Positions 23,739-32,650 of a DNA stretch of 64,000 nt are shown piece after piece (positions within the stretch are counted from its first letter, which is position 1; the number at the start of each line of letters is the position of its first letter). The stretch is from Labilithrix sp. Lineage in GTDB: Bacteria; Myxococcota_A; Polyangia; Polyangiales; Polyangiaceae. The translations under genes and the position numbers were made by a program. Location of the stretch: positions 835,257 to 899,256 of the forward strand of contig JAHBWE010000001.1 in NCBI GenBank assembly GCA_019637155.1, read 5' to 3'. Under the pieces are notes generated by a model, which worked only from the letters and a program-made list of their open reading frames with translations, did no database searches and was not told the DNA's origin.

Positions 23739-23839
23739 CCCAGAAGCGGCCGCGCAAGCGGTCGCGAAGCGACCCTCGCGCAAAGCGCGAGGGCCGTGTC
23801 TGGGGTGGGGGTGTCGGGGGCGAAGCCCCCGACGTTGAC
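23739..23839 (-). repeat. Multi-hairpin element, dispersed copy C
   Basis: Same plan as 21415-21519. The closing stem is CCCCAGA/TCTGGGG. The inner hairpin is GGTCGC-GAA-GCGACC (23761-23775), with G-C replaced by T-A relative to copies A and B. The terminal hairpin (23814-23834) is one base pair longer on both arms. These compensatory differences show selection for, or a mechanism that maintains, the fold. Confidence 0.8.
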
Positions 23840-23847
23840 TTGAGAGC

Positions 23848-25623
23848 TCAGTTGATCACGAACGACTTGCCGACGCGGACGGGCGCGCCCGCGAAGGCCG
23901 GGACGTGTGCGCCGCGGAACTTGCCGGCGACGCAGCCGCCGACGGCGGTGCCCGGGTACGGGCCCTGATCGACGACCGCGGTGCCGACCGAGCCGTCGGG
24001 GTTGAACGTGACCGTCACGTGGCCCGGGCCCGTCGGGCCGTCGGCCTTCTTGCAGCTCTGGACGTCGATCTTGCCGAGCGAGCCCGCGGCTGCGCCCTTG
24101 TCGAACGACGCGGTGGAGCCGCCACCGCCGCCACCGCCACCGCCACCACCCGCGGGCTGGCCGACCGCGCCCGCGATGCCCTCCGCCAGAGAGGCGGGCT
24201 TCGGAGGAGGTGCGGGGGCAGGGGCCGCTGCAGGCGCCGGCGAGTCTCCGCCCGCCTTCGGTGCAGCCGCGACGGCGGGGCCCGTCCTCGGGGCCGGAGC
24301 GCCCGGGTTGACCGTGGGCGTCTTGCCCGCGTTGCTGCCGGTGCCCGGAGGCGCCGGCTCGTTCGCGGCGGTGCCGCCCGACGAGGTGCCGGTGCTGGGG
24401 TTGTCGCTGCCGCCGGAGGTCGTGTCGTTGCCGGCGAGCCTGTTGTCGCCGGTGCCCGGCTCCGGGGTCAGCGCGCCGGACGGAGTGGGCGTCGCCCCGT
24501 CGGCCGCGGCCGGCGGACGCGTGAGGATGACCGCGGCGACGATGCCGATCGCGATGAACGCGCACCCGCCGAGGATCGCGAAGATCATGCCCTTGTTCGA
24601 CTTGGGCTGCTCGACCGGCGCCGTGACGCCGAGGTCGACCGCCTCGAGCGGCGGGGGCGCGAGGATCGGCGCGGCGAGGGCGGCGCCGAACGCGCCGCCG
24701 CCGCTGAGGTTCATGATGTCGTCGACGCGCGCGCCTTTGTCCTTCTTCTTGTCGTCATCCATGTTCGCGCTGAGCGCGCGGATGTCGATGAGGCCCGAGC
24801 CGTCGCCCGTCGCCGTGGTCTTGCCGGCGCCGCCGCCGACGTCGCCGTTCTTCGCCGGCGCCTTCTCCGTCAGCGCCGAGAGCGAGAAGAGGACGCTGTT
24901 CTCGTTGCGCTGACCGGTGAGCTTCTCGTCGGCGCCGGAGACGCCCGCCGCCGCCGCCGCGTTCGCCGCCACCGCGGCGTTCGACGCGCTCGTCATCACC
25001 TCGTCTTCGCCGCCCGCCTTCTCGACGTTGCCGAAGAGGTCGGCGCCCTGCGCACGCCCACCCGCGCGGCGCGCCGCGGCGGCCGGGGCCGGCTCGGCCG
25101 CGGGGCTCGCGAAGAGGCCCGCCGCGCCGTTGCCGCCCGGCGAGACGCTGCCCGAGAACGCGTCGGCCGGCGCGGTGGAGCCGCCCGCGAAGAGAGGAGC
25201 GGCCGCGGGAGGAGGCACCGACGCCGACGGCGCGACGGACATCATCTCCTCCGGGGCGCGGGTCGCGCTCTTCACCGCGGAGTAGATCTGATCGATCTCG
25301 CGGAGCGGCAGCCAGTCGGCCATCCCGTCCTTCCAGCAATACGTCTCGTCGTTGACGACGCCGTCGCGATACTCCGTCGCGATCTCGCCGACGGTCATCG
25401 TGCGTTGATCGCCGTCGGCGACGTTCACGGTCCACTGATCGCCGCCGCCACCGCCCGCGTAGTCGAACGCGTTCTGATCGCCGCCAGCGTCGGCCGCCTG
25501 GTCGTTGCCGTTGATGACGATCGTCGAGCTGCATTTCTTGCAGCGGATCTTGACGACCTTCCCCAGGACCTTTTCATCCGCGATCGTGTATTTGGCCTGG
25601 CACGACTGGCACTGAATCTTCAT
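23848..25623 (-). CDS. GltJ/AgmX-like zinc-ribbon, GYF, TM and TonB-like protein
   Basis: A 591-aa protein with an unusual domain order. An MJ0042-type zinc ribbon (C5-x2-C8 and C28-x2-C31) is followed by a GYF_2 domain (about 63-112, W64 and the TYCWKDGMADWLPL core), a long Ala/Gly/Pro linker, one membrane helix (345-368), a second Pro-rich periplasmic linker with a polyglycine run, and a C-terminal TonB/TolA-like domain (about 505-591, VQSCKKADGPTGPGHVTVTFNPDG). This is the architecture of GltJ (AgmX) of the Myxococcus focal-adhesion gliding machine. No other glt gene is in the window. It is preceded by a plausible sigma-70 promoter. Confidence 0.8.
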   Translation of the reverse strand: MKIQCQSCQAKYTIADEKVLGKVVKIRCKKCSSTIVINGNDQAADAGGDQNAFDYAGGGGGDQWTVNVADGDQRTMTVGEIATEYRDGVVNDETYCWKDGMADWLPLREIDQIYSAVKSATRAPEEMMSVAPSASVPPPAAAPLFAGGSTAPADAFSGSVSPGGNGAAGLFASPAAEPAPAAAARRAGGRAQGADLFGNVEKAGGEDEVMTSASNAAVAANAAAAAGVSGADEKLTGQRNENSVLFSLSALTEKAPAKNGDVGGGAGKTTATGDGSGLIDIRALSANMDDDKKKDKGARVDDIMNLSGGGAFGAALAAPILAPPPLEAVDLGVTAPVEQPKSNKGMIFAILGGCAFIAIGIVAAVILTRPPAAADGATPTPSGALTPEPGTGDNRLAGNDTTSGGSDNPSTGTSSGGTAANEPAPPGTGSNAGKTPTVNPGAPAPRTGPAVAAAPKAGGDSPAPAAAPAPAPPPKPASLAEGIAGAVGQPAGGGGGGGGGGGSTASFDKGAAAGSLGKIDVQSCKKADGPTGPGHVTVTFNPDGSVGTAVVDQGPYPGTAVGGCVAGKFRGAHVPAFAGAPVRVGKSFVIN

Positions 25624-25716
25624 CGCCTACCGTCCTCGAGAAAGGGCGTGTGTAGAGTTGAGAGCGAAGCGCGGATTGGTGGAAATCAGCGAGCGCGGAA
25701 TCCGACCGGCTTGCCG

Positions 25717-25746
25717 AGTATAGCGACCCGCGATCCGCATGATCAA
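25717..25746 (-). promoter_or_regulatory. Sigma-70-type promoter for the GltJ-like gene
   Basis: TTGATC (25746-25741) and TATACT (25722-25717) on the minus strand are separated by 18 nt. The predicted leader is about 85 nt long, unlike the leaderless genes elsewhere. The rest of 25624-25872 shows no gene. Confidence 0.5.
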
Positions 25747-25872
25747 GCTAGCGACGTCCGAGAAGATGGAGAGTTCTCGTGAGGTTGCGAAATGGTGTCC
25801 ATGGCCCGACGTGTGGGTCTCGCAGACAAAGCGCGACTCAGAATGGACGCGCGAGGCCCCTCGGACCTTGGG

Positions 25873-27483
25873 TCAGTTCAGCAGCACCAGCTGCGTCCCG
25901 TCTTTTCCGCAGAAGTCGGCGCCGCCGTCGAAGCGCTCACCGCACGACGGACAGATCTTCCCGCGCGGCGCGTCGCTGCGCTGCGCCATCGCTTGCACCG
26001 GATAAGGGATCAGCACCTGCTTGTCCTTCGGGCAGCGCGTCACCTCGCTCCCGAACACCGTGTTGCACACCGGGCAGATGCCACCGCCGCGCTTCTCCGG
26101 CGCGCCGGCCGCGACGAGCGGCGTGCCGTCGTGAGGACAGAAGGAAGTCCCCGGCTCCATCTCGCGGCCGCACGAGGCACACACGAGGTCCGCGCGGCGG
26201 AGGGGCGGAGCAGGCTCGGCCGCGACGCTGCGTGAGCTCGACACCGCGCGCGCGGCGGCCACGCTCTCCTCGTGCGCGCGCTGCTGCGCGGCGTGCTCGG
26301 CCTCACGCCGTCGCCGGCGCTCGAGCACCTCGCGGACGCGCTCCTCGTGCCGCTCCTCCGCCGCGTGCATGAGCTCCTTCGCGCGCCGGTTGCGCCGGAG
26401 GACGAAGATCCCCGCGACGAGCAGGCCCGCGAGGGCGGCGCCGATGATGCCGAGGAACACGAGCCGCCGCTTTCGCGCGCCGTCCTCGACCACGGACTCG
26501 TCCGCGCCGATCGACTGCGAGGCGATGACGACGGACGCCGCCTCGTCGCTCTCGCCCTCGGCGTTCAAGCCCGAGCGCTGGAGGAGCTCGTCGTAGCGCG
26601 CCGCGCTCACGATCTCGACCGTGACGCGCGTCTCCTTCCCGCCCGCCGACGCGATGATCTCGAGCGCGCCCTCCGTCGCCTCCTTCGCCGCGGTCACGTT
26701 GCCGAGCGCGTCGACCTTCACGCCCTTGCCGGTCGCGTCGGGCGCGAGGCGGAACGCGGTGCCGGTCCTGGTCTCGCAGCCCTTCGCGTCGAGCACGACC
26801 GCGCGGAAGCGGAAGGTCTCGCCGGGGCGGAGGAGCTTCTGCGAAGGTCGCACCTCGAGCTTCTGCGCCTCTCCGACGACGCCGCAGAGCGCGGGCCGCG
26901 GCGGCGCCTCCGAGGGCGCGTTGCTCTTCGCGGGCGCGGGCGACGGCCCGGTCTCGGTGCTCGTGCCGGCTGCAGGCGCGGTGTCGCCGACGGCGTCGAA
27001 GCTGCGTGTGCGCTTCACGTCGGCGACGCACTTGCCGCTCTCGAGCGACATCTCGTAGCGGCCCGTCTCCACGATCTCGATGTGCGTGTCCGACGTCGCG
27101 ACGACGAGCGTGTTGAGGACGACCTTGCGCGCGTCGGAGGGCGGCGTCGCGCAGCGCGTGCGCCAGGTCTTGCCGTCGCGCGAGTGCGAGGCGCGCTGGA
27201 GGCCGGGCATCGGGTCGTAGCAGATGTTCGTGCGGTAGACGCGGCCGCCGCCGATGAACGCGAGCTCGTCGCCTTCGACCTTGATGTCGATGCTCTCGCC
27301 GCCGCCGCTCGTCGACGATTTCGGCGGCGCGCCGCAGCTCGCGTCGAGCCACTGCACCACGGTGAAGTCTTCGCGGAGCGCGCTCTGGCGCCACTTGCTG
27401 TCGACCTTCAGATCGGCGCGGGCCTCGCCCGACCATCCGAGGACGAGCGCGAGGAGCGCCGCAAAAATCAGCCACACGCGCAT
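25873..27483 (-). CDS. Exported membrane protein with Ig-like region and three zinc ribbons
   Basis: A 536-aa protein. It has a signal peptide (1-23), an extracytoplasmic region with Cys pairs, an Ig-like/BIG2-type segment (about 205-292, LRPGETFRFRAVV and GNVTA), one membrane helix (341-363), a charged coiled coil rich in Glu/Arg (365-410), and three consecutive zinc-ribbon units at the C-terminus (C435/C438/C449, C470/C473/C484, C511/C514/C525). Each unit ends in a C-x-[HK]-D turn. The ribbons should be cytoplasmic. It shares the zinc-ribbon plus TM theme with its neighbour at 23848. No known function. Confidence 0.75.
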   Translation of the reverse strand: MRVWLIFAALLALVLGWSGEARADLKVDSKWRQSALREDFTVVQWLDASCGAPPKSSTSGGGESIDIKVEGDELAFIGGGRVYRTNICYDPMPGLQRASHSRDGKTWRTRCATPPSDARKVVLNTLVVATSDTHIEIVETGRYEMSLESGKCVADVKRTRSFDAVGDTAPAAGTSTETGPSPAPAKSNAPSEAPPRPALCGVVGEAQKLEVRPSQKLLRPGETFRFRAVVLDAKGCETRTGTAFRLAPDATGKGVKVDALGNVTAAKEATEGALEIIASAGGKETRVTVEIVSAARYDELLQRSGLNAEGESDEAASVVIASQSIGADESVVEDGARKRRLVFLGIIGAALAGLLVAGIFVLRRNRRAKELMHAAEERHEERVREVLERRRRREAEHAAQQRAHEESVAAARAVSSSRSVAAEPAPPLRRADLVCASCGREMEPGTSFCPHDGTPLVAAGAPEKRGGGICPVCNTVFGSEVTRCPKDKQVLIPYPVQAMAQRSDAPRGKICPSCGERFDGGADFCGKDGTQLVLLN

Positions 27484-27530
27484 GCGCGACCCCCAGTGTA
27501 CCTATTTTGTCGCGTCGATTCCTGTTGTGT

Positions 27531-27536
27531 TAGGGT
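27531..27536 (+). promoter_or_regulatory. -10 element TAGGGT, 7 nt before GTG 27544
   Basis: TAGGGT, 7 nt, then GTG. The 14-bp context TGTTAGGGTCGCGC is identical before the TTG start at 52167. A TTGTCG lies about 18 nt further upstream as a possible -35. Confidence 0.55.
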
Positions 27537-27543
27537 CGCGCCC

Positions 27544-29511
<1,968 letters not shown>

Positions 29512-29520
29512 GCCCGACCC

Positions 29521-30480
29521 ATGCGGGTCCGAACGACCGCCGTCGGCCTAGGCCTGACGACGCTCGTTCTACATTCGACGCCCTCGCGTGCCGCCACGCC
29601 CGCGGTCGCTGCCGCCGCGTCCGCGCCTGCGGTCGACGCAGCCCCCGCTGCACCCGGCGCGTCCGCGCCTGCGGACCCTCTTTCGGCGCCTGCGCCCTCG
29701 CGTGCCGCCACGCCTGCGGACCCTCTTTCGGCGCCCGCGCCCTCGCGTGCCGCCACGCCTGCGGACCCTCTTTCGGCGCCTGCGCCCTCGCGTGCCGCTG
29801 CGCCCGCGGAACCTCTTTCGGCGTCTGCGCTCGTCGCCGCGCCTGCCGAACCGCCGGGGCGTGAGCGGGGAAGCGAGGGGGAGCGTGAGCGGGGGGTGAG
29901 GGGGGCGGCAGCCCCCGTTCATCGTGAGCCGGAGCGCAGCGCAGGCGAACGATCGGGGTATGGGGCGGAGCCCCATCGCGAAGAGCCCCATCGCGAAGAG
30001 CCCCATCGCGAAGAGCCCCATCGCGAAGACAATCCCGTCCTCGCGTTGCTGGCGGGGGGGGCGGTCACGATGGTGTCGCTCGGGGTGGGGGCGACGATGA
30101 TCGCGCGATCGGGCGATCCTTACGTTCGCAACGCCGGGCTCGTTGGCGGGTTGTCGGGGATGGCGTTTGTGCCGCTCGTCGCGCACGCGATCGCGGGTGA
30201 GACGCGGCGTGGGATCTGGTTCTCGCTGCCGCTCCTCGTGCCGGTCGCGGTGCAAGGGGTCGTGGTCGGTTTCTATCCGAACGTGCTGTGGCGGGCGCCG
30301 GCGGGCATTCAGTGGACGACGTACGCGTCCGTCGCCGTGTCCATCTTCGGCAGCATCTTCGGCGTGCTCGACGCGGTTCGCGCCGGAGAGCGTGAGCCGA
30401 AGAGCGCGCCGCCTTCGATTTCGGTCGTGCCGACGTTCGGCGATCGCGCCGCGGGCGCTTTGCTCACCGGGAGTCTCTGA
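29521..30480 (+). CDS. Exported repeat-rich membrane protein of unknown function
   Basis: A 319-aa protein. It has a signal peptide (about 1-25), a low-complexity Ala/Pro region made of 15-residue repeats (ADPLSAPAPSRAATP, about 51-105), a charged segment including four EPHRE units (150-169), and then four hydrophobic helices (about 174-285). The two repeat blocks and the hairpin-rich segment between them come from repetitive DNA (see 29671, 29891, 29968). It starts 9 nt after the OmpA stop and its TGA overlaps the next ATG by one base. The real conserved part is the C-terminal membrane domain. Confidence 0.6.
   Translation: MRVRTTAVGLGLTTLVLHSTPSRAATPAVAAAASAPAVDAAPAAPGASAPADPLSAPAPSRAATPADPLSAPAPSRAATPADPLSAPAPSRAAAPAEPLSASALVAAPAEPPGRERGSEGERERGVRGAAAPVHREPERSAGERSGYGAEPHREEPHREEPHREEPHREDNPVLALLAGGAVTMVSLGVGATMIARSGDPYVRNAGLVGGLSGMAFVPLVAHAIAGETRRGIWFSLPLLVPVAVQGVVVGFYPNVLWRAPAGIQWTTYASVAVSIFGSIFGVLDAVRAGEREPKSAPPSISVVPTFGDRAAGALLTGSL
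29671..29835 (+). repeat. 45-bp in-frame tandem repeat (3.6 copies)
   Basis: Units begin at 29671, 29716, 29761 and 29806 and encode ADPLSAPAPSRAATP. The first three are nearly perfect, the fourth is truncated. The unit length is a multiple of three, so copy-number change would keep the frame. Confidence 0.85.
29891..29980 (-). repeat. Hairpin-rich element inside a CDS, possible member of the repeat family
   Basis: It contains hairpins GGGGGC-GGCA-GCCCCC (29901-29916) and ATGGGGC-GGA-GCCCCAT (29960-29976). On the minus strand the second reads GGGGCTCCGCCCC followed by ATACCCC, the same order (GGGG-CTNNG-CCCC then ACCCC) as the other elements in the window. Confidence 0.5.
29968..30027 (+). 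repeat. 15-bp in-frame tandem repeat (4 copies, EPHRE)
   Basis: GAGCCCCATCGCGAA is repeated four times without change at 29968, 29983, 29998 and 30013. The first copy overlaps the end of the hairpin at 29960-29976. Confidence 0.85.
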
Positions 30481-30692
30481 TGCAACGAGCCGTATTCCTC
30501 TTCCTGCTCCTCGCCACCGTCGCGAGCTGCGCGACCGTCCCGCAGAACCGGCGCGGCAAGCTCGCCGATCCGATGATGTCGCTGACGGACGACCCGCTCG
30601 AGACGTACCGCAAGCAGAAGTTGTACAATACACGTGAAGCGGCCGCGGGCGGCGACGGCACGGCGGCGGGCGGCGGCTGCGGCTGCCAGTAG
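30480..30692 (+). CDS. DUF4266-type small lipoprotein with GGGCGC tail
   Basis: A 70-aa lipoprotein: lipobox TVASC (Cys17), then NRRGKLADPMMSLTDDPLE, KQKLYNTREAAAGG and the final GGGCGCQ. This is the full DUF4266 pattern (R-G-x-LA-x-P-x-M, Y-x-SREAA-x-GG, GGGCGC). The two C-terminal cysteines in a glycine context could bind a metal or form a redox pair. ATG 30480 overlaps the upstream TGA (TGATG), and the stop lies 3 nt before the DUF3570 start. These families are usually found together, often with a thioredoxin-like protein, as here. Confidence 0.85.
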   Translation: MQRAVFLFLLLATVASCATVPQNRRGKLADPMMSLTDDPLETYRKQKLYNTREAAAGGDGTAAGGGCGCQ

Positions 30693-30695
30693 TCG

Positions 30696-32084
30696 GTGCT
30701 GCGCCGAGCGCTGCTCATCCTCGCGTGCCTCGCGACCCTCGTCGTCGCCTGGCCCACGCACGCCCACGAAGCCGCGCCCGCCCCCGCAGCGACACCCGCC
30801 CCCGCGCCCGTCTCGCCCGCGCCTTCGGCGGTACCCGCCCCCGCGCCCGTCTCGCCTGCGCCTGTCTCGCTCGCGCCCGCAGCGGCGCCCGCATCCCCCG
30901 CGGCGCCCGCCCTCTCCGCTCCCGCCCTCTCCGCTCCCGCCCTCTCCGCACCCGCCCTCTCCGCTCCGGCGGCGGCGCCCGCCCCCCCCGCGCCCGCGCC
31001 TGCGAAGCTCCATCGCTTCGTGGTCGAGCGGGTCGAGACGGCGTTCACTGCGTATCAGCAGCGGGGCACCGGGTATCAGTCGAAGGCGAGCTCGCGGTCG
31101 TGGCTCGATCCCGGCAATGCTGCGCTTGCGGTGTTCCAGCCGCAGCTCTTCGTGCAGGCGCGGCAGAGTGAGCGCATCGTTCATCGCTTCTGGGTGCCGA
31201 TCGACCTCGTCACGTCGGCCTCTGCGGATGCGATCGATCGCGGGCGGAGGCTCGACCTCATCTCCAACTCGTCGCGGCAGAACGAGGCGATCGCGTTCGA
31301 CTGGGCCGTCGCGTACGAGGCCACGAAGTGGACCGCGTCCGCGCGCAACAACGTCCACGTCGAGGAGAACTTCCGCTCCTGGGCGGCCGGCATCGGCGCG
31401 AGCCTGAACGTCGCCGACGACGCCGCGACCGTGTCGGGCAGCGTCAACAACGTGCTCGACTGGTTCAGCGCGTACAACGGCCTCGGCGTGAAGACGGGCC
31501 GCGCGACGCGCTCGACCTCGAACGTGAACGTCGGGCTCACGCAGATCCTCACGCCGACGACGGTGGTGCACGCGAACTACGGCGTCTCCGCGCAGTACGG
31601 CGTGCTCGGCAACACGTGGAACTCGGTGCCGTTCGTGAACGGCGAGCGCTTCGCGGAGGTGCTGCCGCGCGCGCGATGGCGGCACGCGCTCGTCGGCCGC
31701 TTCGCGCAGTACCTCCCGTGGGACGGATCGCTCAAGGGCTTCTACCGCTTCTACACCGACGGGTGGGGAGTGCAGGCGCACGCGATCGAAGGACAGCTCT
31801 CGCAGCGCGTCCATCCGCTCGTGTACCTGCGCGCGAGCTACCGCTGGTACACGCAGGACGGCGTCGACTTCTTCACGACGCTCTCGCCCGGACGCGGCGA
31901 ACGACGCTTCACCGCCGACAGCGACCTCGGGCCGTTCCAGGCGCACACCGCCGGCGCGAAGGTCGCGCTCGAGCTGCCGTTCCTGTTCGCGGGAGCGCAC
32001 CTCGACGCCGGCTACGAACGGTACTGGCGCACCGACGGCCTCACCGTTAATGTCGCGCTGTGGCAAGCCGGCGCACGCTTCTGA
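30696..32084 (+). CDS. DUF3570 outer-membrane barrel protein
   Basis: A 462-aa exported protein. Signal peptide (about 1-23), a 75-residue Ala/Pro low-complexity linker (15-bp repeats at 30906-30968), then a predicted beta-barrel from about residue 105 to the end: short amphipathic strands, aromatic-rich, ending WQAGARF with a C-terminal Phe as in outer-membrane proteins. VPIDLVTSASADAID and LTQILTPTTVVHANYG are typical of DUF3570. Start GTG 30696; the last 25 nt overlap the thioredoxin-like gene. It probably sits in the outer membrane and works with the DUF4266 lipoprotein. Confidence 0.8.
   Translation: MLRRALLILACLATLVVAWPTHAHEAAPAPAATPAPAPVSPAPSAVPAPAPVSPAPVSLAPAAAPASPAAPALSAPALSAPALSAPALSAPAAAPAPPAPAPAKLHRFVVERVETAFTAYQQRGTGYQSKASSRSWLDPGNAALAVFQPQLFVQARQSERIVHRFWVPIDLVTSASADAIDRGRRLDLISNSSRQNEAIAFDWAVAYEATKWTASARNNVHVEENFRSWAAGIGASLNVADDAATVSGSVNNVLDWFSAYNGLGVKTGRATRSTSNVNVGLTQILTPTTVVHANYGVSAQYGVLGNTWNSVPFVNGERFAEVLPRARWRHALVGRFAQYLPWDGSLKGFYRFYTDGWGVQAHAIEGQLSQRVHPLVYLRASYRWYTQDGVDFFTTLSPGRGERRFTADSDLGPFQAHTAGAKVALELPFLFAGAHLDAGYERYWRTDGLTVNVALWQAGARF
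30906..30968 (+). repeat. 15-bp tandem repeat (about 4 copies) in the DUF3570 gene
   Basis: CCCGCCCTCTCCGCT repeats with single substitutions and encodes PALSA units in the linker after the signal peptide. The length is a multiple of three, so the frame is maintained. Confidence 0.75.
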
Positions 32085-32563
32085 TCGCTCTCCTCCTCTT
32101 AGTCTCCGGCTGCGCAGCGACCGCCGCCCCTGCCGCGCGCCCGGCGACGCTGCCGCAGGCGAGCCTCCGCGCGCTCGATCGTGGAGGTCAGGACCTCGCG
32201 AGCGCGCTCGGCGGGAGGCCGGCGCTCCTCGCGCTCTGGGCGACGTGGTGCGACGCATGTCAGAAGGAGCGCCCCGACCTCGAGAAGCTCGACGCCTGGT
32301 CGAAGGAGCACGGCGGCGTCGTCGTCAGCGTCGCCGTCGGCGAGCCCGTCGACAAGGTGAAGACGTTCGCGACCGAGCACCGCGTGCCCTACGCCGTCCT
32401 CGTCGACGAGGACTTCCAGCTCGCCGACGCGCTCGGAGAGAAGCGCGTCCCCGCCACCCTGGTCGTCGACAAGAGTGGCCGCATCGTCCACACCGCCGGC
32501 GCGCTGGACGAACGGTCCGTCGCCGAATTCCGCCGCCTCGTCGGTGCGGCACCGGTGCCGTAG
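32060..32563 (+). CDS. TlpA-like periplasmic thioredoxin lipoprotein
   Basis: A 167-aa membrane-anchored thiol-disulfide protein. Lipobox LVSGC (Cys18). The thioredoxin fold carries the active site WATWCDAC (Cys64, Cys67) and the cis-Pro region KRVPATLVVDKSG. GTG 32060 lies inside the end of the DUF3570 gene. The active site C-D-A-C differs from the common C-x-P-C, as in many TlpA/ResA-type reductases. Its place after DUF4266 and DUF3570 suggests that it reduces or loads cysteines of the small lipoprotein. Confidence 0.85.
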   Translation: MASRRTLLIALLLLVSGCAATAAPAARPATLPQASLRALDRGGQDLASALGGRPALLALWATWCDACQKERPDLEKLDAWSKEHGGVVVSVAVGEPVDKVKTFATEHRVPYAVLVDEDFQLADALGEKRVPATLVVDKSGRIVHTAGALDERSVAEFRRLVGAAPVP

Positions 32564-32630
32564 CGGTTAACTGCGCGTAAGTCTTCGGCAATCAAAATTT
32601 ACGCAGAGCGTTGCACATGTGTGGGTGTGT

Positions 32631-32649
32631 GGTAGGAGGCCTTCCTACC
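32631..32649 (+). promoter_or_regulatory. Hairpin sequestering the Shine-Dalgarno of the gene at 32651
   Basis: GGTAGGA (32631-32637) pairs with TCCTACC (32643-32649), plus a G-T pair, leaving a 3-nt loop. The Shine-Dalgarno AGGAGG (32634-32639) is inside the stem, and the ATG follows one base after the hairpin. A second possible stem-loop (CTGCGCGTAA with TTACGCAG) lies just upstream around 32570-32605. Confidence 0.6.
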
Positions 32650-32650
32650 G

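Noticed and set aside
26272..27480. Long open frames antisense to most genes, often over 300 codons
   Set aside because: Their translations are Arg/Ala/Asp/Val-rich without motifs and shadow real genes in the usual GC-rich pattern; none showed a family signature.
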